64,000 nucleotides of DNA from Prostheceraeus crozeri (GCA_907163375.1 CAJQUW010001693.1:1-64000); one strand, 5' to 3'; numbered from the stretch's first letter, positions 45,031-57,725 are shown. Program-made: numbers and translations. Notes: generated by a model from the letters alone, not told the origin.

Positions 45031-46200
45031 TGCAATGACGTTAATATGCTAGTGATAGCTTCTTGACAAAGCTATAAAACACAGTTTATGAGCAGAAATG
45101 ATTCAGCTGTGTCACAAATGTTGCGGTTTCCCTGGTCAATGAACAGGCATATCAGATAGTTTTAAAGAATTTTTTCAAGTCATCTCAGATATGAGGTTAA
45201 TCTGTTATCGCAAACTTTATTCTTGATTCATAACTATTGCCTCTTAACGAACTTTCAGACTCGTATAAAATTAATGCAAATTTCATTGCAAATATGGAAG
45301 ATGTGCAGCACAAAATGCTCACACCAGACATTAAGCATCAGTTGATTCGAGATACATTTTCTAGAAGCTCCTGTTTCATCATCAATTAGAAAGGTGGTCC
45401 TTTTGATACTCCAGGGAGGAAGAAGTGACATCTCTTTTGTCGAAGAGGATGTTGGTGCTGCTCAGCCTCATAGTTCATTGAAATTAAGCTGCACCACTGT
45501 ATCAATTCCAAGATCAAGTGTTCAGAGAGCAATGAAAGGCAAATTAGGGGATTGCCTATCACAATTCATTGCACCATGTTAATAAGGAAATTCGAATGTG
45601 ATCCTTTTTGTCCATGTGTTCTTCTATATGGTGTTGACAATTACAGTCAATATTCTGCATACTACTTGCCTCATTTTACAATTTCTATCGAAAAGAAGTG
45701 ACTCAAAAGAAGTGAAAAAAAGTTAATCAATAGCTGACGACACCACTTTCGTTTGTTATGTTGTCTCAGTCTCAAAAGAACACCTTCCTCATGGATACAA
45801 TGGGCGTGGTTTTGCAGCGACTCGGCCTACAAAACCCTCTCCATGTGGTTGGTTGCTTTGGATAGTTTTGGAAAATATGAAATGCAATATGCAATGATAA
45901 GTCAATCAAATGTCTACATTTTTTAATGATATCAATGATGGAAACTCAAAACAGTCATTGACAAAATCGTTTAAAGATTAGATAGCTTATTATCCGAAGT
46001 GTCGGGTCCGGATACCTCTGTTTTGAAACTCTACTCGAACTAAAAGACAACCCGAGCCTGAGGTGGGAGTTGGGTCCGGGATATTTTGCCCGAACCGGCA
46101 AGAAAACATTATGATCCGAACCGACCAGCCGAAAATTATTCATGGTTTTATAATCTCGCATGACGCAAAAATGATCGTACTTCATAAATCAGCGTAGTTT
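45031..46200. other. No gene seen; GGGTCCGG-rich patch
   Basis: 45,995-46,130 repeats GGGTCCGG and CCGAACC words in an otherwise AT-rich stretch. A frame at 45,394 (TTVSIPRSSVQRAMKGKLG) has a helix-turn-helix look but no other support. Confidence 0.3.
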
Positions 46201-46218
46201 TGGAACTCTATAGGTCCT

Positions 46219-46704
46219 CCGTTGAGGAGAGGCCGTTTCATTTTGAAAATTTCCCATTATATTTCTCGACAGTTTATGATGTATTTTTGTATGAAAATTT
46301 CGAAAGTTATGGTTTAAAAATCATGCGACTAGCACTTTCGAGAAAATTTGGAAAAATCAAAATGGACGGAAAAACCGAAACTGAATTCTGGTGATGGATT
46401 AAAAAATAATCCCAAGCATTTTGTCAGCAGTTTCCTATGTAACTTTATCCGCTCTCTTCAAATATAATAGCTAGAAAATCGCACGGAAAAAAGTTTCAAT
46501 TATTTCTTCAACAGCTTTCTAGTTAGCTTGACACGCTCTTTTCAGTTATTAATGTTGGAATATCATGAGGCTTTGCGCTTTTCGAGAAACAAGAAACATT
46601 CAAAATGGCGGTCATAAAACCAAAACAGCAGTCTGAGGTATATGTATATATGCATCAACAACAAAATGAATTTTCAAAATGAAGCCGCCTCTCCTGTCAC
46701 ACCG
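46219..46704. mobile_element. MITE with GGAGAGGC-TTTCATTTTGAAAATT ends
   Basis: Left GAGGAGAGGCCGTTTCATTT and the reverse complement of the right end (CAGGAGAGGCGGCTTCATTT) match over about 28 bp including TTGAAAATT. The 490-bp interior is AT-rich with TTTCGAGAAA words and no gene. Confidence 0.65.
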
Positions 46705-47760
46705 TGGGATATTTCGAATACTGAAGGCTCACATTATTTCAACATGAAATGATCTTCGAACATAAACTCTCGCTTTCGAATTGAAAATCTGTGGTAGTTT
46801 TGGTTCAACCTGTTTACGAAACGCACCGCGATGCTGCAATAACGTATAATTGATTGCTGAAATTTGCATTTGTAATTAAATAAATGACCTACAGCAATAA
46901 ATTCTTAACGACTCCTATGACCATATTTTCAACTTCTCTGCCTTATCAGGTGTTTGGCATTTATTGATCTTACAATGCCTAGATCAACTACTTGAATTAA
47001 TGTATTAATGGCAATAAAAAGATGAATGAGTTGCATCGAATAGTCTAGTCCTCTCATTACAACTGGTGAAACATGTTCTCCAGGCTCGGGCGTTTCTAGT
47101 GTAAACTTAATATTTTTATTTACTGAATTGAAAACTGTCAATATTTCATTAAAGGATCCTTCGTCATATGGAATTGGCCATATTATGATGTCATCAATAT
47201 ACCGTTTGTATATTTCGGGTTGAATATTTAATTTAGCTAGAGCTTCCGTGTCAATACTATGCATGAAATTTATTGCAAACGGAGGAGCAAAATGAGCACC
47301 CATGGGTACTCCTTTTATTTGTTTATATACTTTATCATTTTGTTATATTCATTATATTTTATTTCATAATTAGAACAAATAAAATTTAGCAAACGTTCTA
47401 CCTACTGGTTCTACCTACTACGTTAGCAAACGTTCTACTGCTAACTGGTCGGTGCTGGTCGTGTTTGTGCGCGTCTCTTCGTCAACTTCGTTAATTTCGT
47501 GTTCTGTTCGTGCTATATTCTCGCCGTTTCTGGAAATTTTTATATCACGTGAATCCTTGTGTCGTCGTCCATCTACTTCTGAGGTCAACGGGCATCTGAC
47601 AGTAATATCAACGGCGTTATCTGGGATTTATCGCGTTTGACCTTCAGCCTTCCGTGATTAGTGATCATTCATTGCAAGTATTGGGTCTTGGCTGGTGCAA
47701 CGCATATCACATGATCTCGGACTAGTTGTGCACTGGAATTTCTTATTCTCGAAACAACTA

Positions 47761-49410
47761 CAGATAGTTTCATAAAAAATGGATCACCCTTAAACATCGC
47801 CTTAACTTCAACTTTGTCTAACTCCGCCAAACTTGAACGAATTTCTCTGAAATTTGGAAGATATGTCAGTTGTGCTTACTAATATCATTGTTGGAAATTT
47901 CAAGCATGAATATTGAGTTGTTTTCCTGTTATAGATAAAAAAGTAGTAGATAATTTGATCTTCATTTAGCAATGTTACACAAAATCATACCTCACTCTTA
48001 TAAAATTACATTTGTTTCCTTTGTTATGTAATATATTGTTCTACAAGCCAAAAGCTATCAAGCAAAACAAAAATAAAGAAAATCGGTCAATCAGAGCCAG
48101 TATAGCACCATTATTCATCAACAATAATGTAACTGCTACATGTGATTAACTGGACATCATGTTCCATAGCTTCCTGACTTCGTTGCGGTGGTGTTGGCAG
48201 CACTCCTGATTGCTTTCAGCTAGAAATCTATCTCTTACCGGTTGAAAACAATACAAAGCACAACAATAACGAGATCGCATTCACAAAAGGCAAAGTGTCA
48301 GCCTTGCTAGAACTCAGTTTTTCTTTGCGAGCTACAAGCAAGCGACTAAATGTCCCTTACACAAATGTGCATCGATGGCATAATGATGATTTTCGACTCT
48401 GTCGTAAAGAGGGCTCTGACCGTACACGCAAAACATCCAAACGTAGAGACCGCCTAATTTTGAGATTTGTTAAAGTTGATCCAAGTCTCTCGTTAACTGA
48501 GATGGCTGCACTGGACTCGTCTATTTCTAAGTCCACTATTTGTAGAAGACTTATTGAGTCGAATTTCAAGAGCTGTAAGAGGCCTCTCAGATCGAATTAT
48601 CAGATCAGCATACAAAAAGACGTCTCAGATGGGCAATGAGTCATTGTCACTGGCGAAATCAATGGGATCGGGTTGTCTGGTCTGATGAGGCATCAGTCCG
48701 TCTGAAGGATAGTGATGGTCGATTGAGATTATGGATAAAATCTGATCAGGAAATTCCGAGACATTTACAACGTCCCGGGGTACAAGGTGGTGCGACTCTA
48801 CTGATTTGGGATGGCATTTGGACCAATGACCGCTCTGAACTTCACATACAGCAAGGAACCATGAATTCTGAACGCTATGTGAATGTTTTACGAATGAACA
48901 TTGGCCAAATGACAGATCAACTTGGTGATCCATCGACTTGGTTATTTATGGATGATAATGCTACGTGTCACAGGAGTAGTAGAGTCAACTTATGCAAGTC
49001 TTAATTAGGGCTTAGAACATTATCTTGGCCAGCTCGTTCTCCTGATCTGAATCCCATAGAAAATGTATGGAGTATTCTAAAACGTAACGTTCGTCGTTCA
49101 CTGCTACCTACAGATGGCGTATCACAACTTACGTCACTGTTAAAAAGAGAGTGGAGAAAGTTAGATCAGCCAAAAATCAACGATATCATCGAATCAATGC
49201 CTAGACGAATTGGTAATGTCATTGACAATAAGGGTGGGGCCACAAAATATTAGCTTCTTAAAAACCGTTACTGTATCATAGCTTATCAGATTATATAAAG
49301 ACATTTAAATATATTAGGGACATGAAATAACATGAAAAATGCTTTCTGTATCACACTTATGTTTTATTTAGTCAAATTTTAGGATGATCCACTTTTTATG
49401 AAACGGACTG
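47761..49410 (+). mobile_element. Tc1-type element, 1.65 kb with TIRs and TA duplication
   Basis: Left end TA|CAGATAGTTTCATAAAAA and right end TTTTTATGAAACGGACTG|TA are inverted, sharing GTTTCATAAAAA and TGGATCA. The size is typical for Tc1. It carries one transposase gene at 48,295-49,250 and sits in the 5' region of the LINE. Confidence 0.85.
48295..49253 (+). pseudogene. Tc1-type (DD34E) transposase
   Basis: Starts at MSALLELSFSLRATSKRLNV with helix-turn-helix ATSKRLNVPYTNVHRW, linker RKTSKRRDR and second helix set (LSLTEMAALDSSISKSTICR). The catalytic blocks are VVWSDEASVRL (first Asp), WLFMDDNATCHRSSR (second Asp) and WPARSPDLNPIENVW (Glu, exactly 34 residues on, counting one stop). The C-terminus PRRIGNVIDNKGGATKY is of full Tc1 length. 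One frame shift near 48,605 and one TAA near 49,003 separate it from an intact gene, so it is a fairly young dead copy. Confidence 0.85.
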
Positions 49411-49439
49411 TACGTCTGTTTGTCATACGTTGGTAACAA

Positions 49440-49500
49440 GTAGTCGTGGCCTATCTGTTAGCGTGTCTGGCTACAACTAGAAAGTGCCGGGTTCGAAACT
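49440..49500 (+). promoter_or_regulatory. tRNA-like Pol III promoter motif in LINE 5' region
   Basis: GTGGCCTATCTGTTAGCGTG resembles an A box and D-arm. GTGCCGGGTTCGAAAC, 30 bp on, contains a near-consensus B box (GGTTCGAAAC). It lies 65 bp upstream of the ORF1 ATG. Either the LINE carries an internal Pol III promoter or a tRNA-derived SINE head is fused here. Confidence 0.5.
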
Positions 49501-49564
49501 GATTATTTTGATTCTCAGGACTTCATTGGTGGAACTCATTTTATCATCATTTTGTCTTTTCATC

Positions 49565-50324
49565 ATGCCGGCAACTGGTACCCCTGTTCGTAGAGAGACT
49601 CGCTCAAATTCCATAAGCAGTTCTAACTCAGTTAGTATCCATGATATGAAAAGATTGTTGGATGATTTTAAGCAATAGATGCTAGTAGCTTCTCTACAAT
49701 CTGAAATTCAGAAAATCACAGTTGTTCTCGAAACTGTGAACACTCGAATGATGAACATTGAATCCGAGTTGAATAAATTTCAAGAAACTGCTTGTCGACA
49801 CGAAGTGGAGCTAGATTCAATCAAATTCAATATGAACAACATGATAAGTAACATGTCTCAAACCTTTTTACAAGAGATGGATGAAAGAATGTTCCGAATG
49901 AATAATGTAATTGTTTCGGGTATACATGAATCCAATGGCTCGATTGATGATAGACTTGCTCATGATAATGCCCAAATCGATAAACTGCTGGAAGAACTAG
50001 AAGTGCAAATTTGTGCTGAAATTAGACATCGTGCGGGTACAACGTCTTGGTCGTTCTAATAGCGGCAAACCGAGGTTGTTGCGTATCGTATTCAAAGATG
50101 CTCATTCAAAATTGTTGCTTTTGCAACGAGCAAAGTCTTTGAGAAATTCGTATGATTTTAAAGGCATCTTTATAAATCCTGACCGAACACGATTTCAAAT
50201 TATGGAGCATCGGAAATTACGTGACGAATTAGCCGACCACAATAAGCTGGGTGAGAACGTTGTTCTGTATAAAGGAATTATAATGACTAGATCTTCGAGT
50301 GCAAATGATCGAAATTTTCTGTAA
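49565..50324 (+). pseudogene. LINE ORF1 (coiled coil plus RRM-like domain)
   Basis: MPATGTPVRRETRSNSISSS begins a basic, Ser-rich N-terminus. A coiled coil follows (LVASLQSEIQKITVVLETVN), then FRMNNVIVSGIHES...LLEELEVQI and RVQRLGRSNSGKPRLLRIVF, the RRM-like and C-terminal nucleic-acid binding parts of CR1/Jockey-type ORF1 proteins. One in-frame TAG (49,676-49,678) and one frame shift near 50,035. It would bind the element's RNA. Confidence 0.7.
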
Positions 50325-50329
50325 ATGAT

Positions 50330-52919
50330 CTTAACCCCCCCTCAGTGGCATACTTGCTTACCAAGTGTTGTATTACTGAATGCACATTCAATTTTCATGA
50401 AAATGGATGAACTTTCGCTATTGGTCTCTCATTATCTCCAGGTTTTGTCTTTGTTACCGAGTCTTGGCTCAATTCTAGAATTTCGGATGATCTACTGAGA
50501 TTGCGAAACTATAATTTCTACCGCAGTGACAGACTCGGCAGAGTGGGTGGAGGAGTTTGTCCTTGGATAAAAGATGATTTGAATTTCCAAACAGTTAATT
50601 GTGGATGTCCTGATACCATTGAGCTTCTCACCTTCAACTCTATATCATTGAATTTGTTTATGGCATGCATGTATGTACCACCCAGCTTGAGATCTGATGA
50701 TTTGAATGCTATTAGTGAATTTATCATCGAAATGTTGGATAATGAATTGAATACAAATCCGGATCTCAATCTTATTATCTGTGGTGACTTCAATTCATTT
50801 GACTCAGTTTCGATTTTTGAGGAACAATTTTCTCTGACCAATACGGTGAAAGTCCCTACTCGTCAAAACGCTATATTGGACCAGATTTGGATAAGCAAAT
50901 TATTGAAAGAACGTTTCTATGGTGATGCGTCAATCGGACCCCCATTGGGTACTTCAGACCACAATACTGTCGTTTTATTTGGGGAATCAAAAAGCATTAA
51001 CGCGAAACGTATTGTTAAAGTATAGGACTTCATAAAGTCTAACATTAAGATTTTTCTATTTCTTCTTTCGATCACTGATTTCTCCTGTATCTCACATGCT
51101 GGCTCTGTGGATGACATGTGTGACATGTTCTACCATATTTTACACACTGCTATGAGTTTCATCCCGTCAACCTATGTCACATTATCTACCAGTGATAAAC
51201 CCTGGATCACTCCTACACTGAAGGTTCTCATTAATGAGAGATGGCAAGCTTTTCGAAATAAACAGTGGGACAAATACGAGCATTATAAAAAGAAAATGAA
51301 ATGTGAAATCATCAAGTCCAAGAAAATATGGTCTCAGCGTCACATGGAAACAGCCAGGAATGTCTGGAAGATGGTGAATGAGATACGTGGCAAATCATCT
51401 AACAACGTCTTTCACAACCTTAAACAAATATACGGTAGTGATGAAAATGACATCAAAGCAATACAGGATGAATTTTCGAAGAATTTTAATTATGAAACCA
51501 GTATCCGTCAGCACTGTATCTCTGATGAAAATTGGTTTTGGAATTCAAGAGTGGCCGATGTGAGGATAGCGCTATCCCGGGTTTCTTTGAATAAATCAAT
51601 GGTCTGTGATGGCATTCCGAACCGACTTCTTAAAGATGGTGCCGATTGGATTTGTTATCCTTTGTATCACATCTACCAAAAATCAATTGAAACCAGAACC
51701 TACCCGGTATGTTGAAAGCGTGCGGATGTTGTACCAATCCCTAAGTGCCGTGATCCCAGTGTTAAAGATTTTCTTCCTATTACGATCACCCCGTGATTAG
51801 TAAGATATTTGAATGACTCGTCCTAAATTCGGTGATTTCTGAAATTTCAAATTTATACGGTCCATCTTAGCATGCTTTCGTAAATTTGGTTCAACAAGCA
51901 GTGCTTCGATCCACATCCACGAGGCCGTCACGTCTTATCTTGATTTGAGCGATACCAGGGCAGTGAGAATAACTTGTCTCGACTTTACGAAGGCTTTTGA
52001 CAAGTTGAGTCATAACTGTCTTTTGAATCACTTTCTGGAAAGCAATGTTAACCGAGGCTTCCTAAATTGGCTAAAAAGTATTTGTACGAAAGATCTCAGA
52101 GGCTAAAGATCAATGGTATGTGCGGACCGAGCTTTTGCGCGCCTTCTGGCGTGCCTCAAGGCTCAATACTTGCGCCTTCATTATTTGCAGCCTTCATGGG
52201 ATCTCTCAGTGTGCCATCTGACGCATCCATAATTCTGTATGCTGATGATATAACTCTTGTAGAGCGCTTTACATATGTAAATAATCCTAATTATTTATCA
52301 TATATGCATGACTGGATGTTGGAGCACAAAATGACATTAAATTTACAAAAATCGAAACAAATGATTTTACATCGGGTGAGCTTTTCACGCTGCTTATGAT
52401 TGTATCGAACATGTTGGAGGTATCAAGATACTAGGTATTTATTGGGATTACGATTTAACTTGGAACACGCATTTCAATAAGATTTTGAAGGTTGCCTCAC
52501 AACGATTATATGTGATCAGAACTTTGAAGCCTGTCATTCCTGTGAAACAACTTGTCACTGTGTATCATTCCTTAATTACTAACTTATTACTTTACTGTGC
52601 CCCTTTATTTATTTTTCTACCGAGTAGCATTGAAGCTAAACTGCAAAGATTTCAGAATCGAGGCCACAGAACCATCTACGGTAAATCGTGTGATTGTGAC
52701 AATTTCCCTTTGCTTGCACATGTTCGAAAGAAAAGTGCTATTAAATTTTTCAACAGCTGTGAAAGTCATACCGACCATCCACTTCATCTGTCAATTCCTC
52801 CTCGTTTACCAAGAATTGGTCATTTGTGTATCCCAAGTGTTAGAACATCTAGAAGACTTCATTCATTCATTCCTTGGATGTGTGTTCTCCTAAATGATTC
52901 GTCTTCTTTCAATTTGTAG
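50330..52919 (+). pseudogene. LINE ORF2: APE endonuclease and reverse transcriptase
   Basis: In order: an endonuclease (LNAHSI...KMDELSLLVSHY, TESWLNSRIS, GRVGGGVCPWIKDDL, LIICGDFNSF, GTSDHNTVV), a linker (DKPWITPTLKVLINERWQAF), reverse transcriptase blocks (VSLNKSMVCDGIPNRLLKDG, GVPQGSILAPSLFAAFMG, ILYADDITLVE with the YADD box) and the thumb and C-terminus (YHSLITNLLLYCAPLFIF, FQNRGHRTIYGK). About four to five frame changes, for example near 50,440, 51,720 and 52,420. It would nick DNA and reverse transcribe the element's own RNA. Clade inferred as CR1/Jockey-like from the domain order and the simple-repeat tail. Confidence 0.75.
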
Positions 52920-53054
52920 TAAAATGTGTAAAGCAAGTTATATGTTCATATGTACCGTTCAAGTATTTTTGATTTGGTCTAATGTTTCAGCTTTTCGCTG
53001 TTATCTTTCATTTCATGTCACTTTCATGTATTCTACGATTTCATTAACTGAATA

Positions 53055-53080
53055 AACACTTACTTACTTACTTTACCTCT
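53055..53080 (+). repeat. (ACTT)n 3' tail of LINE
   Basis: TAAACACTTACTTACTTACT is a short simple-repeat tail, as on CR1/L2/Jockey-like elements. Penelope-like sequence resumes directly after it. Confidence 0.7.
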
Positions 53081-53959
53081 TCAAGACTAATACCATAGTT
53101 GTCAATTTTGTCTCAATAGCTGCGTAACAGTTCAATATTGTATTCTATACCTTCTTCTATCGGTATACATTACTTGGGTGAAGGCTTATGACATCCAGGG
53201 AAATGAATACTTTATTATCTACGTTAGTCTGTTCGTTTAATATTGCTATCAGATCATCGCTATTATATAAGTAAGACGGAATACATTGTAAGACTTGAGT
53301 TAGAATTTTAGAAACTACCCAATCAATTTTCTCGATAGGGGTGTTGCGAACTGAGGCTATCGGTCGAACCGGAAAGCCATCGTCCGATCTCTCCTTATGA
53401 TCTTTAAGAAAAGTAAAGAAATTGGCCGGGTTACTACCTGTTGTAATTAATTTTTTACTCTGAGATCGCAAGACCGGACTATATTTAATAACATTTTTGA
53501 TAAGTTTATTGGCTTGTTTCTCTAATGAATCAACTTTAGTCTTATTTAATTCTAAGTAAGTCATTTCATCTTTTAATACATTTTCATTTTTTTACAGACT
53601 ACAAATCTATTCGTCTTATCTGACGGGATGCATTGTAAATTATCGTTATGCGAGAAAGCTTTAGTTTTGCGTTTTTTATTTTTAGTGTCTAGATACGCTT
53701 TGCTATTACTAAGTTTATTAGTTTTGCCAACCAAAATATCCTTCAACTCATTTTCGAAACAAGCCATCTTTTGTTCCATCTCTTCACTCATTTTAGGTGC
53801 CAAATTACATGCATTTTTGTCGAATGGTACTATTAAATTCGCTTCATGAACCTCAACGTCTTTGAAACTGGAACTCCAACGTAAATTGTATTTTAATGTC
53901 TCGCAATTCAGAGAGACTTTATCCCAAAAGCTCTTATTGATGTCATGCGACAAGCGGTA

Positions 53960-55760
53960 CTTAGGGCCATTACTTATTCAGTCAGCTACGGCATCGGGAA
54001 TCTCCAGGTAGGTCTCATTAGTAAACTTAGTGTCTGTCGTGCTGTTTTAATATTGTGTGTGAAATTGTCAATGTTGATCTTTGAGGGAAAACAAGGTTAC
54101 AACTGGCATTTATACACAGTACGACACAAAGGATATTTTTCCTATCAATGAAAGGCATTAAACATTTCTTTTTGCCAACTTAGTAAGTTCCTGCATGTGC
54201 CATCGTTTTGAATCAGCTTGCATTTCTAGCAAAGTGACACGCTTAGACAATCTAATTCTGTGGTTGAACTGGCTGCAAATTGTTCGATGGCTATGGCATC
54301 ATGTCAGCAGATTGTGCCATTTCATTAGCGTTACATGTTCCGATGCTTCCTTTCTAGTCAAACAGAAGAAGAGACGACATGTCTACGTCTGCGCCCATTC
54401 ATTATTACTTCTGAGATCTCTGAATTGAGATTTCGTGAACTAAAATGTTCACGAACTAAAATGTTTCACTTCATCAAAAATAAATGTATTCTGATTCATG
54501 TCACCATTTTCTGATTTCATGATCACATAGTTGTCTAGTTGAATATTTTGATCCATTTTAATATACACGCAACGTTTTCAATACGAATTCATACCACCAC
54601 CTTGAAACTGTGTAAACTTCAGTTTGCTAAAATGCCTTCAAATAAAATTTACCCAAACAAAATGCTTGAGTGGAGCTTTTGTTTGCTTACCCACCACAAA
54701 ATTAAATTGTCAAAGGTTGGCATGGTTAAGAAGAAATACAAGTGAAGTTAGACACCACAAAGTTCGGTCGAAATTTGATCCTTTCTTTTTCAAAATAAAT
54801 AGCGCATAATTCTATATGGAAACCCCTCATCTCAAAATATGGCAGTCAATTTCTTCTTTGACATTTTGGCATTTAATCCTCTTACTTCTTTGAACGTTTT
54901 CAGTAGTCACTTGTTTATGCATTTTATTCGTTTAAATGAAATAATTCATCCTCAGTGCTTTCGCACTTTGATCTATGCTCTCCTGATGTCTGATTTAATC
55001 TGTTCCATGCAATTTCATCATTCATGACTAAACTGTACTGCTGACGCCATCGAAAGCTCGATTAATACAACACCTTTTAACAAAAACTGGAGAATTTTCG
55101 CAAAACCTACGGAAAAATATGATGCACCCAATTGCAAACACATAGTATATTTACGGAAAAAACACACACGCTAGATGGGCTTTCGGCGTCCTGTGCGCGC
55201 TTTCTAGCGATCGATAGTGACGGAAAGATGCAACAAGGAATCTAAAAGAGGCATGTTCAGCTGAGAGGAATAATTTCTCTAAAATTGACATTCAGTTTTC
55301 TTAATCGTGCCGGTAATTGAATATTAGCGATCAATTAATTTATAATGTCCGGTGCAAGACTCGGAGCTGTTGCTTCTCAGAAAGCTGTCGTCATTGTCTT
55401 TGACCAGCAGACTATAAACGCTGACCACAGTGTTAGAATAGACTGCGAGCGCATGCGTGGAGACACGTCCAAACATGGGGTTGTGCGGTTCACTTCACGC
55501 CATCCATTTGTGCGTCGATGAAGTCAAGCATTCACGAGTGCACTCAGTGATCTGAAAGCACCTTGCATAGAAGCTACTCGATAGCGGCAAGTGCTCCGCA
55601 GCCCTTGAGCATGTTATCTCCATAAACTGTTTGAGTTGTGATAAGAAGGTAAGACTCAATTCATTATCCTGATTCCTCTAAGATGACATAAATTTATCAT
55701 CGCAACGTATGTCATGTCTCAATTAGAGAAAAGTAGACCGAATTAGAAGAAATGAGACTT
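53960..55760. other. No gene seen
   Basis: AT-rich with short frames only. A somewhat GC-richer stretch at 55,360-55,620 has no coding support. Confidence 0.35.
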
Positions 55761-56204
55761 TTGTAAGTAGTGAGATAATGGCATTCAAGAGTCAAACCTA
55801 CAATAGTGAATGGGATTTTAATACATGTAAGTCTATGGCATTTCATGAATAATCAATAAGTATTAAACTATCGACAATTATGCATTATGTAATTTTGAAA
55901 TTAAGCATATTATCAATCCGAAATAGAAACACATTATAATTCATGAACGCAAAAACAGTTGTTTTTGAGATAGATAAGTCAACATGGTTACACGAAAGAT
56001 ATCATTTGAATGAATTGATGTTAATCAACTTGGTTCATAAAGTAGAGCTAACCAAGTATCCTGTTAATGCTACTAGACAAGTAGCAACGACAACATACTC
56101 GTAGAGCATGAAATTCACAATAAATCTAATCTAGTTAAATGCGACACTATCAAAAAGAAATATTCATAACTGTTATTACTGAAAAAAGTCATTTGACAGT
56201 AGTA

Positions 56205-56462
<258 letters not shown>

Positions 56463-56489
56463 TTGAAAAAACTACTGATCTTAGACTCA

Positions 56490-56530
56490 CGCCGACATGT
56501 TTCTGCCAGTAGTCTGGCTTCTCAAGGCGG
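56490..56530 (-). ncRNA. Hammerhead-like fold, left arm
   Basis: Minus strand: CCGCC ... GGCG as stem I, UUGAGAAG in the core position, GCCAG-ACTA-CTGGC as perfect stem II, AGAAAC, then AUGUC before GGCG. Identical fold at 57,322-57,362 on the plus strand. Confidence 0.5.
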
Positions 56531-56596
56531 TAAGTGATTTGAATTTATTGCTACAAAAATAATATAACAGAAATCTGACTTCATAAACAAAATATC

Positions 56597-57238
56597 TTGA
56601 TTTTCAGGAAAAATCATAGAGTTCGTATGGCGTTGAACGAAATAATTCCTTTCGTTCATACATACAACCCTAATAATCCAAGCATATTTCATAACATAAT
56701 TCACCCAGTGGTTAATACTTTAAAGTCTTTTGGGAGTTTTGCCAATTGCCAATTCAAATCTTGTATGAGACAACCAAAGTCTTTGCTATCCATACTACGT
56801 AAAAATAAGCGAATTCAAATAAAAGGAGTAACTAAATGTAACCAAAGTCGTTGCAAATGCTGTAATCACATCGAGGTAGGAGATACGACTTCTTTCAAAA
56901 GTAAAGAGTTTTGTATTAGGTCTAACCTAACTTGTGGCTCTTCTAACCTTATTTATAAATTAACTTGTTTAGGTTGTAATGATTACTATATAGGCCAATC
57001 TGGTGATACCCTTCGCCATAGAGTTACTGTCCATCGACAACAGATTCAGGAAGCTAAATACTCTTACCTACCTGTAAGCAAGCACATAAGAAACTGCGCA
57101 GATAGCATGGACATTAAATTTTCAATCACTCCATTCTATAAAATGCCTTTGGGATCTACTAGGGTAGATCGTGAACACAAGGAGGCCATCTTCATTAACA
57201 TCTACGAACCACCCCTCAACGCCATACGAACTCTATGA
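56597..57238 (+). CDS. Penelope-like GIY-YIG endonuclease region
   Basis: Open frame of 213 codons. A linker (PFVHTYNPNNPSIFHNII) leads to CNQSRCKCC (Cys knuckle), then NLIYKLTCLGCNDYYIGQSG (GIY-YIG core, both motifs intact), TLRHRVTVHRQQI, SKHIRNC and DREHKEAIFINIYEPPLNAI (the Glu helix). The C-terminal domain of the element's protein without its reverse transcriptase. It shares the PF-TY-NPSIF and Cys-knuckle features with the element at 57.5-59.6 kb but is a separate subfamily. Confidence 0.75.
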   Translation: MIFRKNHRVRMALNEIIPFVHTYNPNNPSIFHNIIHPVVNTLKSFGSFANCQFKSCMRQPKSLLSILRKNKRIQIKGVTKCNQSRCKCCNHIEVGDTTSFKSKEFCIRSNLTCGSSNLIYKLTCLGCNDYYIGQSGDTLRHRVTVHRQQIQEAKYSYLPVSKHIRNCADSMDIKFSITPFYKMPLGSTRVDREHKEAIFINIYEPPLNAIRTL

Positions 57239-57321
57239 TTTTTCCTGAAAATCAAGATATTTTGTTTATGAAGTCAGATTTCTGTTATATTATTTTTGTA
57301 GCAATAAATTCAAATCACTTA

Positions 57322-57362
57322 CCGCCTTGAGAAGCCAGACTACTGGCAGAAACATGTCGGCG
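57322..57362 (+). ncRNA. Hammerhead-like fold, right arm
   Basis: Same 41-nt fold as 56,490-56,530, in the sense orientation after the nuclease frame. Confidence 0.5.
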
Positions 57363-57424
57363 TGAGTCTAAGATCAGTAGTTTTTTTCAATTTTAATATT
57401 CATTTACATTTGCTTTGATTCATT

Positions 57425-57427
<3 letters not shown>

Positions 57428-57514
<87 letters not shown>
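57428..57514. repeat. (TA)n microsatellite
   Basis: About 85 bp of TA with one AAAT interruption between the two Penelope-like elements. Confidence 0.95.
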
Positions 57515-57519
<5 letters not shown>

Positions 57520-57725
57520 ACCAAATTCCAAAGAAAAACTCGAAATATCTTATTCCCTGACCGGTTTCTACTCTTCATGTGGTTCATTCTCCTTTTGACA
57601 AAGGAGGGTCCTTCATTATTTTGAATAATTTCTTTTATGTGGATAGCATAAAAAAGGAGCACCTATCCGATGTGGCAGCATATGAAATAATCGATCAATA
57701 CAACCCCTACTGAGCAATAAGAAAA

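Larger units (their letters stand above)
47420..53080 (+). mobile_element. LINE (CR1/Jockey-type), near full length, broken
   Basis: A GC-richer 5' region (47,440-47,760), interrupted by a Tc1 element, continues at 49,413 with a tRNA-like promoter, then ORF1 (49,565-50,324), ORF2 (about 50,330-52,919), a short 3' UTR and an (ACTT)n tail at 53,055-53,078. Without the Tc1 it is about 4 kb. It lies in the reverse transcriptase of a Penelope-like element on the opposite strand. About six coding breaks; moderately old. Confidence 0.75.
46929..53953 (-). mobile_element. Penelope-like element split by LINE and Tc1 insertions
   Basis: The minus strand reads, from 53,953, an N-terminal region (PSDKTNRFVVCKK), RT blocks TFLKDHKERS, FPVRPIASVRNTPIEKIDWV and FISLDVISLHPS to about 53,085. 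Reading resumes at 47,410-46,929 with MGAHFAPPFAINFMHSIDTE and YKRYIDDIIIWP. The 5.7 kb between is a LINE carrying a Tc1. No nuclease domain is visible at the low end. Several coding breaks; an old copy. Confidence 0.75.

Noticed and set aside
45290-45590. Transposase helix-turn-helix (TVSIPRSSVQRAMKGKLG)
   Set aside because: Only one short motif, with no neighbouring catalytic blocks or repeats.
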